From Diacronema lutheri (taxonomy: Eukaryota; Haptophyta; Pavlovophyceae; Pavlovales; Pavlovaceae), in the NCBI GenBank assembly GCA_019448385.1, contig JAGTXO010000015.1, forward strand, positions 558,001 through 622,000: a stretch of DNA of 64,000 nt, in the 5' to 3' direction. Each line of letters begins with the position of its first letter. Positions within the stretch are counted from its first letter, which is position 1. Shown here piece after piece: positions 49,213 to 59,014 of the stretch. The translations under genes and the position numbers were made by a program. The notes under the pieces were generated by a model that was given only the letters and a program-made list of their open reading frames with translations, was not told the DNA's origin and made no database searches.

Positions 49213-49902
49213 ATGCGGCTCCTCGCCGTTGCCATTTTGGCCGCTGGGCCCCTCGCGGAGGCAGCCCTTGCCGTTCGCAGCCCGCGGGCGCTCGTCGGCG
49301 CCGTGCAGACGAGGCTGCTGCGCCATTCCTCCCATCGGCCACCGCACCGGGTCGCCCCTGCCTTGGCCCCGCGCCCGGCGAGCTCCGCGCCGCCCCTCGC
49401 GCTGATGCCGCTGATCATCCCGGGCATCCGCACCATCGGCGATGCCGCGCTCTTCCCTGTTGTGAACGCCGTGCTGCCTGCGTGGTTCCTGCTCATCTTT
49501 TTTCCTCGGTGGAAAGGCACAGCGCCTGTCGTCAAGTTTACGTGCATGGCGTTCGCCGCGCTCTATGTAACGTTGTTGATACCGCTCCTGTGCGCATCGG
49601 GCGGCGCTGGCTTTGCGAAGATGTCGAGCCTGGCTGGTGTCACTGAGATGTTTGCCCAGCCGAGCGCCGTGTTCATTGGCTGGGTGCACTACGTCGTCTT
49701 CGACCTCTGGACCGCGCAGTACATCGTCACGGACGCCAAGAAGGTGCACGCCGATCGCGCGGGCAACCTGTGGCGCGTGCCGCACGCCCTCGTCGCGCCG
49801 TGCCTCGTCGCCACCTGCTTGGCCGGCCCCGCGGGCTTCCTGGCGTACGCAATCTTGCGCGCAGCGTGCGTCAAGTACCGACAGAAAAAGCGCAGCTATT
49901 GA
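49213..49902 (+). CDS. ABA4: ABA4-like (DUF4281) membrane protein, carotenoid pathway
   Basis: Intronless, 229 aa. The DUF4281 core covers about residues 75-225: NAVLPAWFLLIFFPRWKGT, LYVTLLIPLLCA, LAGVTEMFAQPSAVFIGWVH, YVVFDLWTAQYIVTDAKKV, and the final LVAPCLVATCLAGPAGFLAY. That is four membrane helices, as in plant ABA4, which is needed for neoxanthin formation in plastids. The leader MRLLAVAILAAGPLAEAALA is a signal peptide and is followed by an Arg/Ser-rich stretch. This is the bipartite layout used for import into plastids surrounded by four membranes, so a plastid location is likely. Its stop codon overlaps the 3' end of the convergent SMP-domain gene by seven bases. Confidence 0.83.
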   Translation: MRLLAVAILAAGPLAEAALAVRSPRALVGAVQTRLLRHSSHRPPHRVAPALAPRPASSAPPLALMPLIIPGIRTIGDAALFPVVNAVLPAWFLLIFFPRWKGTAPVVKFTCMAFAALYVTLLIPLLCASGGAGFAKMSSLAGVTEMFAQPSAVFIGWVHYVVFDLWTAQYIVTDAKKVHADRAGNLWRVPHALVAPCLVATCLAGPAGFLAYAILRAACVKYRQKKRSY

Positions 49903-51070
49903 GCCGTTCTGTGCGTCAGAGCGGCGAGCACGGCCCGCTCGACTTCGTCGTCCACATGCGCGGTGGGCCGCACGCTCACCTCCGAGCTGCAAGAGGCCGC
50001 GCCGGCCTTGCCAGCATCCGCACGGCCTGCTCCACCCGGGTGCGCAGGGTTCGGCGCAGGCAGAAAGAGCATCGACTTGGGCTCGACGACGTTTTGCACG
50101 AGCCAGTCGTCCATCAGCTCGCGCACAATGTCAGCGATCTGGTCCTGCACGGGCACGGGCACGAGGCCCAGGCTCACGGTCGACTCCAAGTCCATCGCGA
50201 GCTTTGGCTTGCGCACGAACGCGAGCCTCACGCCGCCGGCGCCCAGCGGCGTTGGGAAGTGCGCGCGAACCCGCCCAGTGAGCGACACTCGGCTGATGCG
50301 CATCGTGAGCTCAAAATAGAGGTAGTGATAGCCCTGCGCGATGCCCGTGGGCGGCGCCGCGCACACGGGTGTCGGCGCGCGCGGCCACCGTCGAGCGGAG
50401 CGCAGGCCGCGCGCACCTCGACGCACACATCCACGGACCACGACGGCGCCCAGCTGAGCTGCCACTCGGAGCTTTCGAGCGACGTGTACCGCGCGAGGCG
50501 CACCGTCGGCGCCTCTCGCCTGAGCGACGGGAAGCTGCACCGCACGTGCTTGACGCGCGTGACCTGCGGCAGCGCGACGAGCGCGGCCGTGCACATGTGC
50601 GACGCGTGCATGCGATAGCGATCGTTCGCCTCGGGGTTGAAGAGCGCGGTGTGCAGCGCCTCCTCCACGAGCGCCTGCCACTCGCCCAGCTTGCCGTTCG
50701 CTTCGCGCAGCATGTGCTGCGCCTGCGCGAGCTCGGCGCGCAGACGCTCCACCTCATCCGCGGCGCCCGGCTCGGGCACGAGGGGCACGCTCCTGCCTGC
50801 TTCCAGATTTGGCGCTGACTTGCTCGTGGCAAACGCCGGCACGGCAGCAGGGTCACCTGGCGGCGGTGCCGCCACGCTGCACGTAAGATCCGATGCCGCC
50901 GTGACGAACGAGCACGAGCGATCCGTTCGACCGTTTGCCGAGCGAGCAGGCGAGCTCCTACAGCTCAACGGAGTGGTTGCCTCAGCGGCGACCGAGCCGA
51001 CCTCGAGGGTACCCTCGAGGCCGGTGGACCTCGCCCCGCGGCTCCCTTTCGACCGAACCACGTCCGCCAT
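49896..51070 (-). CDS. SMP-domain lipid-transfer-like protein (2 exons)
   Basis: Exons 51070-50417 and 50333-49896 give 363 aa. A coiled-coil segment at about residues 95-130 (DEVERLRAELAQAQHMLREA) leads into an SMP (TULIP-superfamily) domain, about 130-310. SMP-like blocks are WQALVEEALHTALFNPEAN, SSEWQLSWAPSWSVDVCVE, and across the intron GYHYLYFELTMRISRVSLTG, RVRAHFPTPL, LAFVRKPKLAMDLESTVSLG, VQDQIADIVRELMDD and VVEPKSMLF. SMP proteins move lipids at membrane contact sites. No transmembrane or C2 domain is visible, so it may be soluble or part of a complex. The start is the ATG giving MADVVRSKG. The C-terminal codon and stop overlap the end of the ABA4-like gene. Confidence 0.72.
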
Positions 51071-51215
51071 CGCTGCTCTCGACCGGTCGAGCTGCGAGCG
51101 CGACGCGTTGGGCAAGCTGGACGCGCTAGTCGAGTGCTACGCATCGTCTGGCGATGAAGAGGACGTGGCTGACGCGCACTTAACGACGAGCGCATCTGCA
51201 TCGAGGCCGTCGGAG

Positions 51216-51893
51216 ATGGCGCGGCCGCCAAAGCGCGCACGCGCGTGCGCGGCGCTGCCAGATGCGGCCGGGATGCTCGACGCGTTCAGCGTCGGCGCGC
51301 CGCAGCCGCACGTTGGGCGCGTGCGCCAGTTCGCGCACGTGGAGGGCGACTTTGCCGCCCTCGTCTTCCTGCCCGTGCAGCTCACTTCGACCCTGGCTAA
51401 GCACATTGCGGCCGTGCGCTCGGCGCTCGCTTTGCACGCCGTCTCGACGGTGCAGGCAGTGGACCCCGCCGGGCTGCACATCAGCCTCTCGCGCACGTTC
51501 ACGCTCAAGCGGCCGCAGCTCCTTCCGTTCACCGATGCGTTGCGCAAGGCGTTCCGGCCACGCCGGCCGCTCAAGCTCCGCGCGCACGGCGTGCAGATGC
51601 TGTGCAACGAGACACGCACGTGCTTCTTTGGCACGCTCGCGATGAGGCCGGTGGCTGCGGCCGACGAGGAGGAGGCGCGCGCGCTGCTCGCGAGCGTCGA
51701 CGCGGTGCTTGGCGCCTTTGGAAAGCCGCCCTTCTATCAGCCGCCCATCCTGCACATGTCGGTCGCATGGTCCGTCGCGCCGTTTCAAAGCGTCAGCATG
51801 CCGTCGTTCGAGTATGAGACGTGTGCTGATCGTGTGCTGTGCAAGCTGGGCGCCAAGGTTGAGGAGTTCAGGCTGTCGAAAAAGCCGCCGTGA
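51216..51893 (+). CDS. USB1: U6 snRNA phosphodiesterase USB1
   Basis: 3'-5' exoribonuclease of the 2H phosphoesterase superfamily that trims the U6 snRNA tail. The two catalytic H-x-S/T motifs are present: LHISLSRTF and LHMSVAW, 92 codons apart. Other USB1 blocks are HVGRVRQFAHVEGDFAALVF, NETRTCFFGTLAM and FYQPPILHMS. From the first in-frame ATG (51216, MARPPKRARAC) the protein is 225 aa. Upstream in the same frame, without any ATG, is LVECYASSGDEEDVADA, which resembles the Tyr-Ser-acidic N-terminus of other USB1 proteins. The real start may therefore be in a small upstream exon or use a non-AUG codon. The ELL stop lies 49 bp away. Confidence 0.87.
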   Translation: MARPPKRARACAALPDAAGMLDAFSVGAPQPHVGRVRQFAHVEGDFAALVFLPVQLTSTLAKHIAAVRSALALHAVSTVQAVDPAGLHISLSRTFTLKRPQLLPFTDALRKAFRPRRPLKLRAHGVQMLCNETRTCFFGTLAMRPVAAADEEEARALLASVDAVLGAFGKPPFYQPPILHMSVAWSVAPFQSVSMPSFEYETCADRVLCKLGAKVEEFRLSKKPP

Positions 51894-51942
51894 CGACTGA
51901 GGCGTGTGGCGCGCGCGGTGGAGGAGAACTGACCAAGAGCGC

Positions 51943-53674
51943 CTATAAATTGTCTGCCGCCACGTGGCGCGCGCGCTCGAGCTCGTCGCGCGCCGTGCTG
52001 AGGAGCCCGTGCAGCACGACGTACTCGATGGCATCGCGCGTGATGTACTCGGCGAGCCGCGCGCACTCAGCGCCACCGTCCTCGTGCTCGTCGACGAGCA
52101 CGAGCTCGTCGAAGCGGTCGCGCTGCTCGTGGAGCGCCACTCGCAGTGCGAGGTAGCGCGCGTGGCCCTCGCGGAAGCGTGCAAGCGCGCGCTCGTAGCC
52201 GTGCGCATCGGCGACCAGCTCGAGCTTGCACGCGCGCGCGTTGCGCCGCGCGCTGCCAAAAGGGTCGAGGGGGTCAACGCGCACGCCATGCAGCGCCAAT
52301 GGGAGCGCGGCGCTCAGAGCGGCCGGTGGCGAGGCGGGAGCAGCCGGCTCCGCGGTAGGCGCGGTGCACGTGCGCTTGCGCGGCGGCGAGGCCAACACCT
52401 CAACGCGCGATGGCGAAGAGGGCATGTCAGCGAGGCCGGACGCGTCGTCCTCCGCTCCGCCGTCCGTCCCGACGACGCCCCTCTCGCCGCCATCGTAGGA
52501 GCTCCGTGCGACCGCGTGCGTAGGCGGCCGCGCAAACGGAGGCGCGTCGTCAGCCGGCGGCGCTCGCTCTTCCCATGCAGGCATGGCGCCGGCCGGCTTG
52601 AGCGCGTATCGGCCGGCCGCGTCGCATGTCGCACAATCGCTCAGTACGGCCCCAAGGCGCGCCGCACCGGTGGGCTCGCCCGCGGCGACGAATTTCAAGC
52701 AGAGCTGCTGCATCGTCAGAGGGCCCTGTGCGAGACAGAGCGCGACATTTCGGCGCACGCGCGCGCGCAGCTCGAGCTCCGCGTCCGTCGGTGTGGCGGG
52801 AACGTCTGCTGAGGGGCGGCAGCGCGCGATGTACGCGGTCATGCGGGGGGGGGGGGGGGGGGGGGGGTCGTCCGCACGGGAGCGGCCTCAGTCAGCGGCG
52901 AGAGCCGGGCGCGCGCGGCGCGCGAGCAGCGGAGCAGAGCGAGCGAGCACGGTGCGCGAGGGAGAGCGTGTGTGAGCCTTCTTTTCCGTCCCACTCATCG
53001 CAAAACCTCGCGAGACGGATCCTTCAGGTCGCGCGCTCTGCGCCCAACTGCGTACTGGACAGCGTGATGAATTGCACGCGGCCAGTATAGCGACGTGGGC
53101 GGTGCAAAGCCCGCGCGCGCGTGCGCGCGCTGCGCGGATACCTCGCCCGTGCCACCCGCGGGTCCCTCCCGCCTCTCGTGTGTGCGCGTGTCAGCGCGCG
53201 ACCAGTGGAGCGTACGTGCACGGCCTCACCTGGTGCGGCCTGCCGCCCTCTGCCGCGGCCACGGCTTTGCCTGCCAGCAAGCCGGCCACGCCCGCGTAGT
53301 GAGCTCTCGTCACGCACAACAACGTCCGGCGCCAAGTGCGCCGCCGATGTCGCGTGCCCCCCCGCGCGAGCGGCCGCCTGCGCGCGCGCCGCGTCCGCGG
53401 ACGTCTTGACGACGGCGATCTTGTCGTGCACGGGACCGATGCTCAGCATGCGGCCGCCCTGCTCCACCAAACAGTCGACGAGCTCCTCGGTGGTTGGCCT
53501 GAGCTGAAACGTGTCGCCGTCGACGTGGAGGGCGCTCGGCGTAGAGCCCGGGCCAAACTCGATGCACACGCGCGCGTCGGCTGCGAGGCGATCGAGCATG
53601 CTCTGCGGCAGGTTGACCGTCGCGATGTACCGCGACGCGCGCATGTCATCTACGCGCCCCTTGAAGATGACCAT
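51943..53674 (-). CDS. ELL: ELL-like RNA polymerase II elongation factor (2 exons)
   Basis: Exons 53674-53230 and 52808-51943 give 436 aa. The split is supported by phase (G joined to CA makes Ala), a strong CCAG|GTGAGG donor and a CCCCTCAG acceptor. The N-terminal domain shows FKGRVDDMRASRYIATVNLP, STPSALHVDGDTFQLRP and MLSIGPVHDKIAVVKT, like the ELL DNA-binding/dimerisation region. After the intron comes a winged-helix-like segment (RRNVALCLAQGPLTMQQLCL to ATCDAAGRYALKPAG). The C-terminal 100 residues (ELVADAHGYERALARFREGH, YLALRVALHEQRDRFDELVL) fit the occludin/ELL helical domain. Members of the super elongation complex act in nuclear transcription elongation. The intron carries a run of about 24 C near the acceptor (52844-52867 as G on the plus strand). 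Confidence 0.68.
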
Positions 53675-54100
53675 CGCTCATGCCCACCGGCGGAGACCAC
53701 GACGGGCGGCGTCGGCAACGGGGAGCGAGACTCGGCGGGCGACGAGGACGAGGGCACGTCCTCGCCTTTCTTCAAGCAGATTTTTCACTGACCGACTCGA
53801 GTGAGAACTCCCCAGTGTGGGCGGACTAGGGCTCCTGGGCCACTCCGGGAGTGACGAGCGACGGGGTCCCTCACTCGGACTCCGACGCGCTCGGACGCAC
53901 GCAGCTCCGCGTGGCGACGACGATACGCTCTGCTGTGCGCTCGTCGCACGCTGCCACGCGGGACGCACTTGGATGGCCGTGTCATCATCGGCATTGCGTC
54001 AACTCAACCGCCTGCGCGGCTGCGCCCTTCCTCGCCCCTCTCGCCGCTCGTCCTTGCCGTTTGCCTTTGGCGCGTTGATCATCGGGCTCAGCCGGTAGTC
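53675..54100. other. Intergenic region between DNAAF4 and ELL
   Basis: About 425 bp holding the ELL promoter and the DNAAF4 3' flank. A plus-strand frame ending at 53791 closes with TSSPFFKQIFH, but it is mostly antisense to ELL exon 1 and is not supported as a gene. No RNA gene or repeat is seen. Confidence 0.35.
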
Positions 54101-57100
54101 TCACGCGCGCGCGCGCAGCTGTCGCAGCGCGTCCTTCACGGCGCCATTGTCCGGCGCGATGGCGTGGGCCTCCTCGTACTCGCCGAGCGCATCCGCCGTG
54201 CGCCCGAGCTCGACGTACGCGGCTGCGCGCCGCAGCAGCAGCTTGAGGAGCAAGCCGTCGCGCTTTGCGTTTGGCACCGCGTCCGTCGGCTGCGGCGGAA
54301 CGGGCGGCAGGAAGGGAGGGCGCCGGGCGCGCCGCGTGTGCGGCGGCGCGTGAGCGCTTTTTGAAGTGCGCCGCGTGAGGACGAGGGGCCCGTCTCTCGC
54401 GCCGCACACCCGCCTCGCGCGCCGATCTGCGCCTCACCGGCATGCCCTCGTCCCCCACCGTGAGCGTCCGGACCGCCGCGAGCGCCGCCGTGCAGTCATC
54501 GACGGCGCGTGCGTAGTCACCCAGTTTGAGGTGGCATGCCGCGCGGTTCGACAGGCACAGGCAGCGTAAGTGCACGCCGCTCTTGGGCTGCTCGGCCGCG
54601 CGGATGATGGCGTGGAGCTCGTCGTCCGCCGGCGCGCCGCTCACCGTGACGGCCTCGGCCTCGGAGCCCGCCTCGCCCTGCGCGCGCGTGCGCGCGTTCG
54701 CCTCCGCGGCGGGCGAGCCGACCGCGCCGTCCACGCCGGCGCGCGCGCGCGCGTCGCGGTGGTAGCCCAGCCGCCCAGCGCGCGTGGTGAAAACAAAGCC
54801 AGGCATCGAGCCAGCGTAGCCATCGGCGGGCACAAACCCAGCATCGTCACACGTCGTCGCGTCCGCCGCGCGGGGCGGGCTGAGCGGCAGATCAGTCAGC
54901 CGCTCCCACTCCGCGGTCGCGTCCGCGCGCAGCGCATCGCCGTAGAGGGCGACGGCGTCCTCGAGCGCGCCGGCGGCGAACGCGCGGTCGGCGTGCGCCT
55001 TGAGCGCAAAGGCGCTCAGCGGCGCGCCATCGCCCGTGGCCGCCGCTGTCCTGCTCGCCGCCTCGGACGCCGCGTCGGCCTCCGCCGGCGCGGCGGAGGC
55101 GGACACAAGCTCGTGCGCGCGGATCGCGGCGGAAGAGGTGGCGGAGATGGCGGAGAGGGCCGCCGTGCCGCCCTCGCCCAACTCGATGCCGTGCGCGCGC
55201 GCCGCGTCGCACACCGCGCGGATCTCCATCGCGATGCGGTTGTCTGACGGCGCGAAAGCGGACGCTCTGCGCAAATCGGCGTGCGCGCCCTTCCAATGGC
55301 TGCGCCGAGCGACGCGCGCGCGCCCCGCGCGGAGGTGAGCGTGTGTGTGTGTGCGTGTGCGCGCGCGCGCGCGCAGGGCGCAACGCCACGCGCGCGTGCG
55401 CACCCGAGTTCGCACTTGGCCGTCGATCTGCGGAGCAACAACTTGACGCGCGTGCGCACGGGGCAGATCGCGCCCGCGACGACGCCGGCGTCCGCGATGT
55501 GCAGAGCCGAGTCGCACAGCGAGACGCAACGCGCGTGCGCGCCAGCGACGAGCGCGGCGGCCGCCGCGTTGGCAAGCGTGGGCACGTGCATCGCGCCCAG
55601 CGCGAGAGCGTCCGTGTAGAGAGAGAGGGCGCGAGCAGCGCGCGCGCGCGCCGCGTAGGCGGCCGGCGCGTCGTTGAGCGCGACGTCGACGTCGACGTCG
55701 GTAGCGTCTGCCGCGGGGGCAGCGGAGGGCGCGGCGTGTGCGCCGCCGGCGCTCGTGATGCTCGCCTCCACCTCCGCTGCCGCGGCTGCAGCCGCCGCGG
55801 CCTCCGCGTCCGCCTCCATCTTGAGCTGTGTGAGGGTGCTTAGCCTCTCCTTGATGGCGGCCAGGTCCGAACGCAGCTGCGCGCGCACTGCCGCGTCGCC
55901 GAGCTGCGACGGCGAGCTGATGCAGCCGTTGTCCACCTGCCCGCCCTCCGGCGCAAAGTCGCTCAACGCGAGCTCAAAGTCCGCAGCCGCGTGCTCGAGC
56001 GCGCCCAGCCGCGCAAGTGCCGCCCCCCGCCGGACGAGGATGCGAAACTGGCGCGTGCGTGCGCGCTGTTTGAGCTGCTCGTCCGTCATCGGCACCTGAG
56101 AAATGGGGGTCACGCGGCGAGGCGCGAGGCGCAAGGCGCGAGGCACACGGTCGGCGGCGCGCGAGCGCGAGCGCGTGCGCACGCGCAATGCCCGTCGAGC
56201 GCATAGGGGACGTGCGGCGGCGTGGGGCACGGCCACGGCCGCTCTATGCGACGCGCGTCACGCGCACGCCGCGCCGCTCGCGCACGCCGCGCGGGGGGTG
56301 CACGCGCGTGCGCTGCGCGCGCGGCGCGCGCAGGTCGCGCCGCGCGCGCGCCGACTGTGCGGCCCACGCCTGCCCCGCTGCGTGCAAGGCTGCCGCCGCA
56401 CGTTTGAAATCGATTTTCCCGAAGCTGCGAGCGCGAGCGCATGCGTCGCGTCCGCGGCGGCCTCGATGAGCTCGCCCTGCTGCAGTCTGCATGCGGCGCG
56501 GTTGGAGAGGCACGCGAGGTACGTGTCCACCGCCTGCGCCGGGATCTTGTCCACGAACTGAGCGAGCACCGCGGAGTAGGAGTTGGCCGCTGCCGCAAAG
56601 TCATGCAGCCTGTGCGCACAAGGGGAGGGGGGGGGGGGGGGGGGGGGGAGCAAACGGGGAGCGCGCGGGGGGGGGGGGGGGGGGGGGGGGAGCAAACGGG
56701 GAGCGCGCAGGGGGGGGGGGGGGGGGGGGGGGGGGGGGAGCAAACGGGGAGCGCGCAGGGGGGGGGGGGGGGGGGGGGGGGAGCAAACGGGGAGCGCGCA
56801 GGGGGGGGGGGGGGGGGGGGAGCAAACGGGGAGCGCGCGAAGCGGCGGTCGCGGGCGGCGGCGCGAGTGTGAACGCCGACGGGCGGGCATGCCGCGCGGG
56901 CATGCCGCGCGGCGCGCACCGCGGCGCGCGCCCGTGCGGCGCGCCGCGCGCACGCGCCTGTAGAACCGATCACCGCGGTCCTTGAGCCATGCAGGGTCCC
57001 TGTGCGAGATGTCGTACAGGTCGCCCGACTTGAGCGTGCGCGCGCGCGTCGGGCCGATGCCGTGCGCGCCCTGCTGCAGGCCAGGCGCGTCGAGCGGCAC

Positions 57101-57871
57101 GGGCTCCGGGTCGTAGTCTGCGGCGCTGCCCTTGGTGCGCAGCGGTGCGGCGGTCATCTTTGGCGTGAAGGTGCATTCGATTGTCGTGCGCGCTCGGACG
57201 GGCGGCAGCGGCTTGGGCGGCTTCAACGGCGGTCGCGCCGTGGGCTGGGGCTGCGCGTGCCGCGACGGTGGCGCCGCCGCGCCGTTCGTCGGCTTGGCCG
57301 CGGCGACGACGCCATAGCGCTCGCGCAGCTCGTGCAGGCGCGCCTCCTCGTGAGCGGATTGCCATGCGTCGAGCTCGGCCTCTTCGTGAGCTTTTTCGGC
57401 GGACTTGCGCGCCTCGAGGACGCCTCGGTAAGCGCGGTCGAGCTCCATCTGGCTGCTCAGCGTGTGCCGCGATTTCTCCCACGCCGCCTTCTTGGCCTCC
57501 TCCGCGTCCGCCGCGGCCGCACGCTCGGCGGCCTCGATCGACCGCCTCCGCCGGCGCATCCGCTCGGCCTTGTCGAGCGCTTGGACGGTGAGCTGGCCCC
57601 ACAGTTCGGGCGCAACCTTGTGCAGCCGAATTTCCACCTCGCCGCCCGCTTTCACTACCGCCGCGCTCCGCTTCGCGTCGATCTCTGCGAGCAAGTCCGC
57701 TTCGAGTAGAAAGATGCCCGAGCCGCCGCCGGGCGAGCTGTTCGCCTTCACGTAGTGCGGCGAAGCGAAGAAGTCGGTGTTGGCCGGCGTAGCGCCGGGG
57801 ATGCGCGCGCTGATCGTGACGCCGCTCTCCGTCTCCTGCCACGTGTACGGCGCGAAAATTGGGATCGGCAT
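54101..57871 (-). CDS. DNAAF4: DNAAF4 (DYX1C1)-like dynein assembly factor with extended TPR region (5 exons)
   Basis: Co-chaperone for cytoplasmic pre-assembly of axonemal dynein. Exons 57871-56958, 56609-56402, 56095-55404, 55299-54438 and 54289-54101 all agree in phase and give 954 aa, over twice human DNAAF4 (420). The p23/CS domain is at about 1-95 (PIPIFAPYTWQETESGVTIS, IFLLEADLLAEIDAKRSAAV, VEIRLHKVAPELWGQL). A charged coiled coil follows, then the DYX linker (LYDISHRDPAWLKDRGDRFY). TPRs are in three groups: FAAAANSYSAVLAQF with LSNRAACRLQQGELIEAAAD and LVRRGAALARLGALEHAAAD; then SLYTDALALGAMHVPTLANA to LLLRRSTAKCELG; then LSNRAACHLKLGDYARAVDD with LLLRRAAAYVELGRTADALG. The third closes the protein. 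Intron 1 starts with GC (TACAG|GCGCG) and holds a G-run minisatellite. Two genes instead of one would need phase coincidences at every junction. Confidence 0.84.
56622..56838. repeat. G-run minisatellite in DNAAF4 intron 1
   Basis: Five tandem units, each a run of about 18-30 G (plus strand) followed by AGCAAACGGGGAGCGCGC, with an extra A or G at unit ends. The array lies inside a minus-strand intron (56610-56957), so the transcript carries poly-C runs followed by the acceptor. The plus strand could form G-quadruplexes. Run lengths differ between units and may be inexact in the assembly. Confidence 0.9.
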
Positions 57872-58016
57872 CTCGCCGTGGCCCGGCCGCTCAACCGCCG
57901 GTGTGGGTGCGCACTCCTCCAGTTGTGACGCGCACGACGTAACGAAAAGTTGGCGAAACTTTCCAGCGGCAGAGTGCAGGCCGGCCCCAAGATCTCGGTT
58001 CGGTCGAGCAGGTGCG

Positions 58017-58925
58017 ATGGGGCTGCCGTCGTGCTGTCGGCGGGCCAACGTGCCGCGGGACGCAAGCGTGGTCACCGTGACGCGCGTCGCGACAGACGCC
58101 ATCCCGCTCGAGTTCCGCCTCGAGCCGACCGGCGACGAGGTCCTCGACCAAATTTTGCGCAAGCGGCGGATCGTCGCGCTCGAGCGCATCGCCGAGTTCA
58201 AGGAGCGGTATGCAGTCCAGGAGATGACGCCGCCGCAGCAGCGCTTCCTCTCTGACTCCACGTTTCTCCGGTACCTCGAGGCGCGCGACGGTGACGTGGG
58301 CAAGGCGGCTGATATGCTCGACAACACGATTCGCTGGCGTACTGAGCGCATCGACGGCCGGCCGTGCATCTGCCCGGCGTGCGCGAAGAGCGCGTCGGCG
58401 CACTGCTTCATCCCGCTCGGGGAGGACAAACGCGGCTGGCAGCTGATCTACTCGTGCGCTGCTCGCGCCGAGGACAAGCACTCCGACTCAAGCGTGACGC
58501 ACATGTCGGTGACGCTCGAGCGGCTGTTCGACGGCTCGTCCAAACCGGGCAAGATCGTTTGGCTGATCGACATGCACGGCTTCGGCTGGCGCGACTTTGA
58601 CATGTCAATGGCGACGACCGTCGTCCCCATGTTTTCCAACCAATACCCCGAGCGCATGGGCCAGATCGTCATCCTCGACCCGCCGGCAGGGCTCAAGCTG
58701 ATTTGGGAGGGGCTCGTCTCACTCCTCGACCCAGTCACGCGCCGCAAGATCAAGATGCTGCGCGCGGACAAGCTGGAGTACTTTCGGACGTACTGCAAGA
58801 CCGACGCGCAGTACGCCTTTCTCGACGCCGTGCTACAGATGAAGGCCGTCCCGGGGAACCTGCCGGCCGCGGAGATGGAGCGCGTCTCGGCAGAAGCGCA
58901 CGTACCGGACGTGACGCGCGTGTGA
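58017..58925 (+). CDS. CRAL-TRIO (Sec14-like) lipid-binding protein
   Basis: Intronless, 302 aa. The N-terminal helical CRAL-TRIO-N part includes FLRYLEARDGDVGKAADMLD and NTIRWRTERI. The lipid-binding part has IVWLIDMHGFGWRDFDMSM, PMFSNQYPERMGQIVILDPP and WEGLVSLLDPVTRRKIKML. These match Sec14-family phosphatidylinositol or tocopherol transfer proteins. The N-terminus MGLPSCCRR could be myristoylated at Gly2 and palmitoylated at the double Cys, suggesting membrane anchoring. A Cys-containing insert (RPCICPACAKSASAHC) between the two halves is unusual and could bind zinc. The gene starts 145 bp from DNAAF4, divergently. Confidence 0.9.
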   Translation: MGLPSCCRRANVPRDASVVTVTRVATDAIPLEFRLEPTGDEVLDQILRKRRIVALERIAEFKERYAVQEMTPPQQRFLSDSTFLRYLEARDGDVGKAADMLDNTIRWRTERIDGRPCICPACAKSASAHCFIPLGEDKRGWQLIYSCAARAEDKHSDSSVTHMSVTLERLFDGSSKPGKIVWLIDMHGFGWRDFDMSMATTVVPMFSNQYPERMGQIVILDPPAGLKLIWEGLVSLLDPVTRRKIKMLRADKLEYFRTYCKTDAQYAFLDAVLQMKAVPGNLPAAEMERVSAEAHVPDVTRV

Positions 58926-59014
58926 TCGATGGACCGCTCGCGCCGTGCACGCTGAGCGGCGCACCCGCGGCCCGCTCGGCGTGTGTAATGTTTTACGACT
59001 TGTCAGGGGTACAT

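Noticed and set aside
53024-53674. Separate small gene upstream of ELL
   Set aside because: The N-terminal half is ELL-like and splices in phase into 52808; the remainder of the frame is intron.
56622-56838. CRISPR-like array
   Set aside because: Units are G runs plus a constant 18-base word without variable spacers, inside a eukaryotic intron.
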